A stretch of 64,000 nucleotides of DNA from Megamerina dolium. Lineage: Eukaryota > Arthropoda > Insecta > Diptera > Megamerinidae. Positions 9,901-21,271 of the stretch are shown here, in pieces. The stretch covers positions 58,658,149 through 58,722,148 of the forward strand of contig OY978526.1 in NCBI GenBank assembly GCA_963854835.1. The letters run 5' to 3'. Position 1 is the stretch's first letter; each line of letters opens with the position of its first letter. Both the position numbers and the translations under genes were made by a program. The notes beneath the pieces are model-generated. The model ran no database searches and was not told where the DNA came from. It saw only the letters and a program-made list of their open reading frames with translations.

Positions 9901-12900
9901 CTGAAAATCAAAATGGAATATTATACGAAATATCTTTGAAAAATATTACAACAATACAATACAATATTAAGAGAATTCTTAAAAGATCGAAAAAATGATT
10001 TTGTGGATCGAACAATTTCTGTTTTAGATTTTATTTTCTTCTTATTTTTCCCCAACTTTGTTTATAAGGCTAAAAATAGAAGAGTGTAGAGAAGCAATAA
10101 ATTGATGGACTTTGTTCACCCTTAGCATGTTTAAGGGAATTTAAAACAAAAACATTCAGACCACTAGGTGACGCTTATAAGCATGCTCAAAATGTTAAAT
10201 CAATGATTTGTTTTCTCCAAATTTATCTCTTTTTTCATATCTATAAATATCTTCTTTAAATTGTGGTAAAATAAATAAATCTTTTGTACCCTCGGGCACA
10301 ATTAAATCCAAAATATATATACAACAATATTTGGAGAAGAGATTAATGTCATTACTAAGACAGCGTTAAGCGTCCCATTTCATTTGGCACGACTTAGCCT
10401 CTTCCCACTGTCGCATAGCTGCCTTAGAGTGGTAAGCAAACAGCATTGTGTTGTGTTGGGGACTTCAGAAGCAAATCCATTAATATGTCCAGACATTAGG
10501 TTTATTAAAAGATATAATTCTTCAGTCAATAGGAAAGAAAACATAACAGAAGTCAAAGACCATTAAAAACTGTAATGATTTTTCGTGCAAGTGTGAAGTG
10601 CTGCCATTCAGAAGGTGTTCGAAATGCCATAAATTTATTAGTTGAAGATGACCCAGAAAAACGAAATATCTACATATATTAAAAAATTGATAAATAATAT
10701 AAATTTAAACAAATTTCGAATGCACACTTTTTGAACGGTCTAAATATTAGAGATAGTAATAATATTTTTAAAATATCATTTTTAGATCTCATGGAAGCTT
10801 CACTACATAATGATCCCAGAAGTTTCTTAGTTGGTAATTCCAAATTTTTGAAGGCAGATTGTCATCGTTTGAAAGAACACAAAATCGCCTTTCTGAAAAG
10901 AATGAAATGAAATATCCAGAATTGGTATTTGAACCGGGATCATTAGGTACATTATTATTTGGATTATAGGGTTATTTGGGTATTGAAGGCACTCATGATA
11001 ATTGATGGTTTGTTCTCATAGAGACGTTTTACTTTCTTTAATAAAACGCCCGTTTGATTCCATATATTGGAATATATATGATTTTTCAAAAGTATTATTG
11101 CATTTATTAATTTTTGACCATCATCAATAGTATTACTGTCATCTACAACATTATGAACAATATGTATGCATATATTATTTATTTATTTTTTGTTAATTTT
11201 ACTTCATTCACGACTATCACCTATTCTTTATACCATTGTATATGAGTGTACTCGTATATACTTACCGCATCGCGTACAATACGTTGTCGCCTCGATGTTA
11301 GTACATAACCAATTCTCAAGTACACGTACAACATAACAGCGAGTGGAATGAAAAATGAACCCATTGCCGAAAATACAACATATCCTTTATTCTGGTTGTA
11401 ACGACAAACAACATAACCTTCTCTACGACGTCCTGGCTCATACCTATGTAAGAGCAAGAAACAAAAAAGAAGTAGAAAAAAGGCAAACACATCCTAAGAT
11501 GATTTATTAGCGTAACGTGAAGCGTACATGCATATACATAAAAAGAGTATGGCAAACAAAAGAAATAACAAACAACACATCGAAAAAACAATACAAAATA
11601 ATACCAAAACATATAAGGTGTAGTAAAAAGAAATCCATTATTTTTGCATTAAATTGAAGGTTTTATTTAGCATAGTTAGAATGATTCGATTTAGGTCAAA
11701 CATGCACCGTTTTGTTTTATAAATTATTGCCATTCTGAAGGTAGTTTCGTAATGCCACTCTCATAGAATCCCTCGTCCCTATTGGCAAAAAACTGGGACA
11801 GTCGATTTTCACAAGCTTCTCTTGAGGCAAATTTTTCACCAGTAAAATCATTCGCGATAGACAGGAAGAGGTAGTAATCACTTGGTGCCAGGTTCGAACT
11901 ATAAAGTGCATGCATAAGAACCTCCCAACCAAGCTCCCGGAGCATCTGGTGAGTCACTATCGATGTGTGTGGCCTGGCGTTGTCCTGATGGAACACAATT
12001 CCTCTCCTATTGGCCAAAGCTGGCCGCTTCTGGGCGATTGCTTCCTTCAGACGGTCCAATTGTTGACGGTACAGGTCCGAATTAAGAGTTTGGCCCTAGG
12101 GGAGTAGCTCATAGTAGATGATTCCCTGCCAATCCCACCAAACACATAGAAAAACCTTCCTGATCGTCAATCTAGGTTTGGCCACCGTTTGCGACGACCA
12201 TAAATCGAGCTTCTTCTGACGGTCAGACTCGACGATTTCCATTATTGTGTCGATATTTTCGACAATTAGCCTTCCACAGCGTGGATGCACCACATTTGAC
12301 ATCAAAATTACCGGAACGGAATCGACAAAGCCAAAATTGCACGTGATTGGCTGCTACAATATCAGGACCATAAACACTATTCACATTTTCAGCCGTCTGG
12401 CTTACATTTTCACCTTTACCGAAGAAAAACTGGCGTATTTTCTCTTTATTGGTGTACATCTTTGATGCGCGCTCAAATAATACTGTCAAGCCATCACAAA
12501 ACTTCCTGAAAAGTTTATTTAGTACGAAATCCTATCTTTCTACCGCCATCTAGCGTAAACTGCTCGAACTTACACAACACAAGATACAGATTACTAAAGC
12601 CATCTATTGGAAAAATAATGGATTTTTTTACTACACCTTATATATAGTAGTTGATGGCACATACAAGAACAATGTCAGAATAATAATTGTATTGACTGGG
12701 AAAAATAGAAAAACTAAAAAAAATTCAGTCTTGCATTTTTTCTCAATTCTTATATACGATATAGCTTATGTATCTAAGTACTATATAGTACATAGATACA
12801 TAAGCTATATGTACTATATAGTACATATAGTATGTATGGAAGACTTTTAAAAAATAGTCTATCATGTTTGTAGTACTATTAATGGTGCTGATGGTAATTC

Positions 12901-15900
12901 TACTAACGCATATGCATATATATGAATGCAAATGAATGTGATGCAATCTTTTAATTTGCCTCAACGAAATGACAAAAGCTATTTATTAAACATATATACA
13001 ATCACAAGTCAGCTACTATTGTTTTACAAAATAAATGAGTGTTTATTAAATTTTCAAAAACGAAAAATCACAAATTATTGCAAATTTTTTTGTTTTCGTT
13101 ATAGGACAATTGCAGTTTATGTTTTAGTTTAATAAACCAGAAATTTAAGAAAATTTAGTTTTAAATAACACCATCGGTCAATTGGTATTGAGCAGTGTAT
13201 GTCAAATATATGACAACACATATCTTTCAAAAACTATAAATAGATTATTAGTTCTTTGTATTATTAACGACTCTTATTATTAACAACAACCAACATTTAG
13301 AAAGCCTAGTTTCGCTAATATTGAACTAAATAGTTTTATTTTTAAAGATATAGCTAGGTGTATATACCAGACGTCTATGTACCAGATGACCAGGACTACC
13401 TTAACATAATATTGTAGTTGGTGCAAGAGTTGGTGTAGTCACAGATCTTTTTTTTAGGAGTTGCTAGTACCTAATATGTATTTATTATATTCACAAATAT
13501 TCTCATGGATTCTCATAAACATTAGTGTAAAAATGCTGTTAATAAAAACAACTTAAAGATTTTATTATTGCATTGTTATTTCTTGTAATAAGTTTTTTTT
13601 GAATATATTATATATTACGTATGTTAAGATTGCCTTCATTTTCAACAATTTCACACTATTAATCAAAATATCGAAGGAAATATAAATGTAAAAACATATT
13701 TTTTATATAAAAAAGCCATACATATAAGTATACTAAAATATTTCTATTGACTTACCAACCCAAATAAGGCGGACATGTGATTGATAATGCCGTCACCCAA
13801 ACAATGAGTATCATAAGAAGTGCCAAACGTTTTGAGCGACGTTTTTTCGAATAAGTCAATGGCTGTGTCACAGCAAGATATCTGCATAAAAACAGAATGA
13901 TATTTTTATAATGATGATTATATTATACTTAAATATGGTGTAATATGTGGATAGATAGGTTAGGTGGGATAAATCTGCCAGTCGGTGTTAACACCAATTC
14001 ACTACTACATTCATACGGCTTTTTAAACTTCCAATAAATAAAAGTAAATATTAAATCGTCAAATGTTTATGCACGAATATAGCAAAAAAAAAAAAGACAG
14101 AGCAAAAGTCTCCTGCTCTTTCACCGCTCCCGCCTCGTAAATTGTATTTTATCTACAAACATCTTCGGGTCTAGAGATCTACACGCAAATAAACAAACCC
14201 TAAATAAACCATGAAGAATTGTATATATAGATCCAATAAGATAAAGCATACAACTCGTGCGGTGTTACATTTTATTTCTAACGACCCTTTCAAAAAAATA
14301 ACTATTTGTAGATGTACAAGTAAAATGTACATGTAGAACATAAAGAACATTCGTTCATTAAAAGGTAACTGGCTATCTATTTAAACGGGTGCAGCTGCTA
14401 TATACACTCATGCAAGTTAAAATAAGCAATGTTATTCAAATGCTTCTTAGAACTTTTTGTTTTATCAAGCGACAATGAAATTCTCAACTTCCTTTTTCAC
14501 AACTGAATTGTGTGTTTATTAAACATATTCTCAGTTTTGGGAGCGGTTCTTCATCAATGAAATTTTGTCTAGGAAAGGAATGGGAAATTTTTAACCGGAT
14601 AAATATTATTTCATTTGAGCGCAAAACACAATTAAAGTGGCTTTTTATAGCAATGAAATGTTCCGACGGATGTTATACTTTGACTACTAGGCTACAAAAA
14701 CTTTTTAGATAGGGGTCTTCATATAATAAATATAAATAGTGGGAAAACCTTGAACCTGGACATGATATCCCATTTTATAGACATAATGTCTGAATACTGG
14801 AATTTTTCTGGAATCTCTATTAATGACCGAATTCTGCTCACCATGATATCACATATAAATTGTAAATTACCTATCAAGACTAATGGCACATAGGCTTAGT
14901 ATTGAACCAGTACAAAGTAGTACATCTAATGATATCCATATATCGCATAAAATCCAACCAAAACGCCAGCTACCTGTAAAAGAGAGCAAACAGACACAAA
15001 TAAATACAAATTTTAATATGACAATAGAAAAATTAAACATATCCCATGTAAAGACCTCAATACGAGCTGTATTTAAAATCTCAGAAAGACTGAGTTCTGT
15101 CATTTGGAAATGATTAATATATCTAGTAATATATCTAATAATATAATATAATATATCTAATATATCTATTATAATATTATAATATATCTATTTAATATAT
15201 CTAGTTCCTTACAATATATTCATACATAATATAAATACTAACGTTCCGGAAAAGTCGGCCGTCACGATAAAAGCCGTACTACTCTACTAGACTAATGTTG
15301 TATGAGGTAATTATTTAATACCAAGAAATGTTTGCAGTAACGCCGAAAAAGTTGTTTAAGCAAAATTGAAATAATTTCGAACCAAAAATGTAATAAAGTA
15401 GATTTCACACTTATTATGAAGAAATGTCAATAATGTTTACAATTTTATTTACATGCAAACAAAAATGTCGACATTATTGCAAACCTTTTTAGGCATTATT
15501 GCAGTACAATGATCTTCAGCACAGAATTTTGGTTAGGATGTATGACGAAACATTGTGGGCCCTAAATCGAACAAGTGTGATACTAAAGGCCGTATAGCGC
15601 GATATAGGCGTGCTTGAGCTTTTTTATAGAGATTCTGTGGAAGCTTTAATTTAGCATACTCTTTAATATCAATATATATTAATATAAGCTACAAAGAGCA
15701 CTTTGATGAACTTTCCCTTAACCATATAATTTGAGGGATTTAAATTTCTTGGAAATTTATAGTATAAAATTTTATCTATAAATACATATTTCCTCATTTC
15801 TTTGGTACATTTGTAGCATAATTACACTTATTTTTGACTGTAAAAGTAGGGAGAAGTTAACCACACATTGTTATTTTATACATTCGTAGCAATAATATAT

Positions 15901-18900
15901 TATACCAAGAGTAATACATATGTCACAAATATTTAAATTTTCGTTCGACATTACATTCATATTTTCTAAATAGACGAAAATGGTTAGGTTTTCCTGCTAT
16001 TGTATTTTGAATCTTATTTCTAAATATATATTATTATTATATCATCCTGTGATTTTATACACTCATTTGCAGCTGCTGTCTCATGTATTGTGGTTACCAA
16101 AATCAATTATGTCCATACATTTTATACCCATAATTTATTTATGATTTAACAACCACTAAAATATCTGCATATCTGCAGCAGCACAAGGAGTGAATGGAAT
16201 AATATACCACATTTTCTCTAAGCAACTGTTAACATATATGCATATAGGTTAGGGTAGGTTATGTGGCTGCCCTCTCTCTGAGAGAACACACTTGGCCAGA
16301 AAGGCCCATTGTGATACCACTGAGCTTCTCTCCCAATGCTGTTGTGCGTGTTAAATTTGGACAGCATTAGAAGGGACTATTAGCCGGTTCTGAACGGCAG
16401 AACTCTTGTGACATCACTTTAACTTAGTTTTTATCACAGAGCTCTTTTAAGAAGCACTTTTGGCAATTTGTTACTGCCGGAAAAATTGCCAATTCTTGCC
16501 GGCAGGTGGGTACCGTTCGAAAGAAAAATCTTTTCGATATTAAATTTTGTTATGCTTCAGCCGGGGATTGAACCCACGACCTACAGATCAGAAGGCCAAC
16601 GCACTAACCACTGAGCTACGGCACCCACTATATGCATATAAGTTTGTATAAAATGTGTAGAACATAAAATACAATATAACAATTTTAAATGGCTCTAGCA
16701 TTAAGCTCGCACTTCTAATGCGCTGACAAGTGGATTTGCAAGCAAATGAAGGCAATATTTTCTTTCGTTCAAATATACAAATGTTTCTAAGTAGAAACAT
16801 TTGTATATATACAAATATACAAATATACAAATGTTTCTAAGTAGAAACATTTGTATATTTGTCGGCGTTATGAAAAATGCAAATCCAATTGTCATAATAT
16901 ACGAGTAATATTAAAGCTTTCATATCTCCGGCACAACATTTGCGAAGTGTAATGACCGTATTAACTGTGTGTTGTTTTTTTTTCTACAGAAATTATTTTT
17001 TTATTATCTGTATTAGTGCTATATGGTATGCACATATATAGTTTTGTTTCTAAACTGGGAGTTAATGCTTCTAAAATATTAACTTTCGTTACAATGCATA
17101 GTGGTTCCGATTGTATATATGTAGCGGTCATAACTCAATGTCTCAGAGGTTATTTAACCGATTTTATTGAAATTCGGTTTAGAGTATCTATATGTAGCTA
17201 AATTCTGTCTGACAAAAAATTGTTTGAATCGCCCAACAGAAACACCTACTTTTCATATGGTAAAAAAAAAAAGTATATCAAAAGTTTTAATACGAAACGA
17301 TAAAAATACTTATATTCAATCTGCATTAATTTTCGCCATCATGATATTTTACAAATAGTCTTTATATGTATTCTGAGGAATTGGAATGATTATATATTTT
17401 GTACGTATGCATACATCATCTACAAAAATCAAAGTACAGGTATGTTATACTCCCATCGAAAAAATTAATTAATAAGTGAATAGGCATATATCAGAGAACT
17501 TTAGTTTGAAGGAAATATATAATACTTATACTATTTACAAGTATAACTTAAAACATACAATATACTCCATTCAAACCAAGTATACGTACATATTATATGA
17601 TGCATTGTGCAGCATCCTTTAAAAAGTTAATGTTCTTACGCTATATAGGAATTGTGAATATTTATTATATATTAGTTAATAAATCACAAATTGAAAGAAA
17701 CAAAAATTGACACAATTCCAAATATTAACAAAAGAACAAGTCAGTAGACGCCTATTTGAATCATACCTACTTTGCTTATTTTCAGACTGCGTTGATTAAC
17801 GACATAAATTGTCACAGAAGCTTTGTATCTTGGCCCATAGAAGCTTATGGCAGCTAAAGCTACCTTATTTTGAAACTAGAAATTGTAGGCAAATTTTAGT
17901 ATTACTGCCATATGTGTCATTTAACGACATCGTATTTAAAACTTTTAGCAAAGTGGAGCGAGCAGAAAGTTTGCCAATACTTTTTTCGTTTTGTTTTAAA
18001 TCCTTACTTAATCCTTTTATGGAATATTAAAAACAATTAAGATATCTGAAAATATTACACATTGAAAGTATTATCCATCACTAGCCACTACTTTTTACCA
18101 TCTTTCTGGTAATTTTCGGATACTATCTCGAAAAACGAAACGTCTTTTGATGTGATCCACGAATCGACTCAATTCTGGAATTTGTCGAAAGAGCGGAAGT
18201 GCTGCTTAGCTAAGCCATGTGCCATCGATCAGAACAAGTAGTAGTCGGAGGGCGCAATGTCCTTCAGGCGTTTTGAAGTGCCTTGTTTAGTGACTTCCAA
18301 CGATTCTGCAAGTTCTTCTTGCGTTTGGCACGAGTCTTCCCTCAGTAAATTCTCCAAGTTTTCATCTACAAATTTTTTGGCTGACCAGGTCGAGGTTTGT
18401 GACCAACACTAAATTCACCACCTTTGAAGAGTTGAAAACACTCTCTGCATGATTTGTTTGCTGGAGCAGATTCACCATAAACTTCCACAATTAATCATTT
18501 TGCTTTAGTTGCATTTTTCTTCCAATTAAAAAATAAAATTAAAACTTCCCGCAAATGATCTTTATTTAATACAAATTCGGACATTTTCAACGAGTTCATC
18601 TATATAATCTAACACTACTGAAGATATAATATTATTGTGTTCATTTTGTAAACAAGCATAGAAAAATCATGGTATACAAGACTGTCTTCTAAAGAAAAAT
18701 AAGATAATATACTAATAGGTCTCATTTGAAGTGACATACAACATTCCTTAATTTTTTATTTATATAGAAATCTTTAAAATACCACTTGAATTGCTCCAAA
18801 ACAATTATAAATATGTATGTGCATGTGTAGGAAAACAACATCTTCATTACACATTATTGCTTCGACGCATAAATTAATTATTAAGTGCGAAATTTCAGAA

Positions 18901-20021
18901 GCATATTTCCAAAAACAAAACAAAAATAAACACACACACACACACACAAAATCGATTTGATCTCAATATACACATCATTATTCAATGCCATTTGGCAAAT
19001 TTTAGTATTACATATGAAAATATGTTTTTGTGAGGAAAAATAGGTATTTGGGTCACAATAAGTATATCATAAATCTTATTATTGCTCAATTAGACAATGG
19101 AAAGTCATAACTTCAACCACAAGCCATAGCCAAATCATGTTATTTATTTAGATTTGAGAAAATCACGGTAGCATAATGCCAATATAATTAATAATGAAAA
19201 GCTTATCAAATGAAAATCTCAAAGAAAAATGTATATATAAATATATATAACAATAAATATATTAATATTTACATAAGGCTACAATATGATAAACAACAAC
19301 GATAACGAAAATAACACTTACCCACTATGTAGAGTATAACAGCTGGTGGCATAACACATGTACCGACAAGCCAATCCGTGATAGCCAGATTCATGACAAA
19401 GCAATTTGTTACCGTACGCAAACGTCTTGTTGTCAACACTGACAATATCACCAATGTATTACCAATAACAGTGATAAATATCAATAATAGAAATATGGCA
19501 ACGGCAAGCGCCTTCGGCCAAGGCATACCAATAAAATATGCATCAACAGTTGGTGCTGATGTTGTCGATTCCATGTCGGCTGATGCAGTTGATGACACTG
19601 TATTGCTGGTGGCGCTGGTGACGTTTGTGGTGCTGATGGCTATTGCCGTACTGGTAATACTATCATTTGTAGAATCGATAAATTCATTATTGCCGCTGCT
19701 GCTGCCATCGATGCTACTGTTTCTGCTGCCACCGTCAATGCCACTGCCGCCCCCACCATCGCCACCACCGCTACTGCCGTTACTGATATAATTTAAAGCC
19801 TCAATGAAATTGGTGGAGTTAATATTTATGAATGCATTGCTTGCAACGGCTACTGGTAATAATGGCAACGATGTAAATGTTGTCGTCATTATTGTTGTTG
19901 TCGTTGCTACCGTTGCTGCTGCGATTGATTTAACATTCGCATCTGCACTGAGTAGCGTTGAAGATCTGATAGTTTTTGCTGTTGCTCCTGCATACAATAT
20001 CTCATGCACTGCTTCAACCAT
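9013..20021 (-). CDS. Tyramine receptor (TyrR/TyrRII-type) GPCR gene, five coding exons
   Basis: Five exons join in phase (19322-20021, 14871-14973, 13756-13881, 11266-11443, 9013-9900; 1995 nt) to give 664 residues. All donors are GT (mostly GTAAGT) and all acceptors AG. The protein is a plasma-membrane class A amine receptor. It has a long N-glycosylatable extracellular N-terminus (1-168), N1.50 = N187, D2.50 = D216, the amine-binding D3.32 = D250, DRY at 267-269, the C243-C323 disulfide pair, W4.50 = W296, TM5 serines S335 and S339, CWLPFF at 588-593 and NPFIY at 626-630. Insect tyramine receptors bind tyramine and signal through G proteins; identification as TyrR versus its paralogue TyrRII, or another amine receptor, rests on the style of TM3 and TM5-TM7 and is not proven. 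The start ATG at 20021 has a good context (GAAATGG). No signal peptide is seen. Introns 1 and 3 hold transposons. Confidence 0.85.
9901..11265 (-). other. Receptor intron 4
   Basis: 1365 bp, AT-rich. No transposon is clearly recognisable. The 10384-10566 open frame on plus has no family resemblance and is not called. Confidence 0.7.
11266..11443 (-). CDS. Receptor exon 4: ECL2 and TM5
   Basis: A 178-bp exon between ACATAG|GTATG and GATGCG|GTAAGT. It encodes residues 310 (completed) to 369. It contains C323, which pairs with C243, TM5 ([20 protein letters not shown]) with S335, S339 and P343, and the start of the third intracellular loop. It ends in phase 0. Confidence 0.9.
11616..12638 (-). 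pseudogene. Irritans-type mariner element inside receptor intron 3
   Basis: A bounded 1023-bp element with terminal inverted repeats beginning AGGTGTAGTAAAAA at both ends (imperfect over about 33 bp), flanked by TA target duplications at 11614-11615 and 12639-12640. The minus strand carries a DD34D transposase starting at 12459 ([20 protein letters not shown]). The N-terminal part is followed by a deletion that joins an early segment (near KLDLW) directly to [14 protein letters not shown], removing the first catalytic block. The second block [10 protein letters not shown] and the third [10 protein letters not shown] are present near 11995 and 11895. Stops and frame breaks make it inactive. 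It lies in the same orientation as the host gene. Confidence 0.85.
12759..12830. repeat. Two overlapping long AT palindromes in intron 3
   Basis: Positions 12759-12810 form a 52-bp palindrome without spacer, with one mismatched pair. Positions 12805-12830 form a second, perfect 26-bp palindrome that shares its last six bases with the first. Both centres read ACTATATAGT. The stretch can extrude a cruciform or fold as RNA in the receptor pre-mRNA. Confidence 0.85.
13756..13881 (-). CDS. Receptor exon 3: ICL2 and TM4
   Basis: A 126-bp exon between TTATGCAG|ATATC and GGTTG|GTAAGT. It encodes the rest of DRY, the second loop ([18 protein letters not shown]) and TM4 with W296, ending in CPPYLGW. 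Phase 2 in, phase 2 out. The basic KKRRSKR stretch is the usual amine-receptor ICL2. Confidence 0.9.
13882..14870 (-). other. Receptor intron 2
   Basis: 989 bp of AT-rich sequence; no repeat family or RNA gene recognised. Confidence 0.7.
14871..14973 (-). CDS. Receptor exon 2: ECL1 and TM3 to DRY
   Basis: A 103-bp exon bounded by TTTACAG|GTAGC and GATAG|GTAATT, coding for residues 234 (completed) to 268. It holds the conserved SW of the first extracellular loop, C243 of the extracellular disulfide, the amine-anchoring D250 and the start of the DRY motif. It enters in phase 1 and leaves in phase 2, matching both neighbours. Confidence 0.9.
14974..16234 (-). other. Receptor intron 1, distal part
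   Basis: AT-rich; begins with an ATATCTA/ATATAAT simple-sequence stretch at about 15117-15205. Nothing else recognised before the SINE at 16247. Confidence 0.6.
16247..16628 (-). repeat. tRNA-headed SINE, copy C (full length, variant tail, with TSD)
   Basis: Minus-orientation copy within receptor intron 1. It has the tRNA-like head at the right end (CTACGGCACCCAC on plus) and the family body. A 12-bp TSD TATATGCATATA lies at 16235-16246 and 16629-16640. The last ~90 nt (16247-16340) differ from other copies: GGTTAGGGTAGGTTATGTGG and a GAGAGAACACACTTGG block replace the usual GGGGCTTTAAGTGCCACATA ending. This suggests a subfamily with another 3' tail. Confidence 0.8.
16773..16858. repeat. Tandem pair of identical hairpins in intron 1
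   Basis: A 36-nt inverted repeat (stem ATATACAAATGTTTCTA, 2-nt loop AG) occurs at 16773-16808 and again, identical, at 16823-16858. Each has a perfect 17-bp stem. The pair lies 145 bp beyond the SINE. Function unknown. Confidence 0.85.
18062..18605 (-). pseudogene. Mariner deletion derivative (mellifera/cecropia type) in intron 1
   Basis: The minus strand starts a transposase at 18584 ([16 protein letters not shown]). After about 60 recognisable residues it loses the middle of the gene and ends with pieces matching the distal part ([19 protein letters not shown]). Frameshifts are frequent. About 540 bp remain of an element normally near 1.3 kb, so it could only have moved with transposase supplied elsewhere. 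TIRs were not confirmed. Confidence 0.65.
19322..20021 (-). CDS. Receptor exon 1: extracellular N-terminus, TM1 and TM2
   Basis: Encodes residues 1-233 and the first base of codon 234. Residues 1-165 are a low-complexity extracellular segment rich in Thr, Ser, Ala, Gly and Asn, with N-glycosylation sequons near 68, 81, 101, 119 and 133, and a Gly/Ser run at 82-111. TM1 spans about 170-193 ([14 protein letters not shown]) and TM2 about 206-230 ([19 protein letters not shown]). The donor is GTGG|GTAAGT at 19322/19321, phase 1. The ATG at 20021 is the only in-frame Met in this exon that precedes TM1 with a good context. A 5' non-coding exon further upstream is likely but not identified. Confidence 0.88.
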
Positions 20022-21271
20022 TTCGGTGACATTTACATGTATTTTGTATATTTTTTTGCATTCACTAGCTATTATTGTTATTATTGTTGTTGTTGTTATT
20101 TATTGCTTATAAAAGCCATAACATATTGTACTAACTATTAAATAAAACATACTCTAACATATGTATACTCTTAATATAAATATCATTTTGCCATCAAATT
20201 GATACAAGTAATCATGTGTAAGCGAACTTTTCAACGGCTTTTTAGTACATGCTCATTTTCCACAGCGCACATTAAATATTTATGTGTCGTACTGTTACCA
20301 CTTTACTTAATTGCCTTTGGGATATAGATTTTTTTTGGAATGGACATCGTCTCGTAACTACAGGTTTTACCTACATAAAGATAATGCTAAAAAGAGAAAA
20401 AATACAAATACCGTAAGTATTGTGTAATGTTATATCTAATTTATTATGAACATTTGAACAAATATTAAATGTGAGTTTGGTTAACCATTTATATTTGAAT
20501 GATTACGGAAGCTATAGGCAACCTGTAGGACACATAAAAAATATTGGGTTCAAAATAATACTATACGCAGATAAAAGAAAATGGATTAATTTCAATAAAA
20601 TTGAGTTACTGATTTATTTTTATTAATATTATTTATTTATTTTATTTTTCATTATTATTATCTATTTATTTAATTTTTTTTCGTTTTTTGTTTTGTTTTT
20701 TCTCACATGATGGCCGGTCGATGCTTCACATTTGTGGAATTAAGTGGCTGTTATTTTAAATAAATGCAAGATATTTTGTATAAAAAACGCTGCTGCACAC
20801 AGTAGAAAAAAGGCAAGCCAATGCAAAGATAAAATGCTGGCAGCGCTTACAGCTCCTAGTTGCCTATGCTTTTTAAGTGAGTAAGTAAAAAAGTTAGTAA
20901 AATTTACTTCGTGAAAATAGAATGCTTTACTAGAGAATCAAATATCAAAATGTACTAAACAATGAGACATGTAAAAATTGTAATTAGAGTTTGAAGATCA
21001 GCTATGTGCTTTAAGTCTATTCCACACACACACACGTACACACGTACTATACACATTGACTAGATTAGGAACGTCATATACGTATGGTTGTAAATGACAG
21101 CACCTAAATCAACGAAACAAAAATACCGATTAAATTAAATTTACCAAATAAAGTATATAAGTACAATATAAGTTCCTTGATCTAGTTTGCCCTTGTTCAT
21201 GTCCCAAAATATTGAGTCATCCAAAAGAGAAACATATTAAAAATAAATCTGGCGAATAATACAATAAAATA
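20022..21271. other. Region upstream of the receptor start codon
   Basis: Probably includes 5' UTR. A short minus-strand upstream ATG begins at 20033, out of frame with the receptor start, and runs into the coding region. No TATA/initiator arrangement stands out. CAATAATAA-type repeats lie at about 20060-20100. Confidence 0.4.

Noticed and set aside
10384..10566. 60-residue open frame in intron 4
   Set aside because: No recognisable domain and it lies inside an intron of the opposite strand; insufficient support.
11221..11260. Continuation of receptor exon 4 into the following codons
   Set aside because: The GCG|GTAAGT donor and the phase-0 acceptor at 9901 join to give an uninterrupted loop; reading through gives a short unrelated tail.
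19378..20112. Long plus-strand open frames opposite receptor exon 1
   Set aside because: They are antisense to a well supported exon, and their hydrophobic/Asp- and Val-rich composition comes from its Asn/Thr/Gly repeats.
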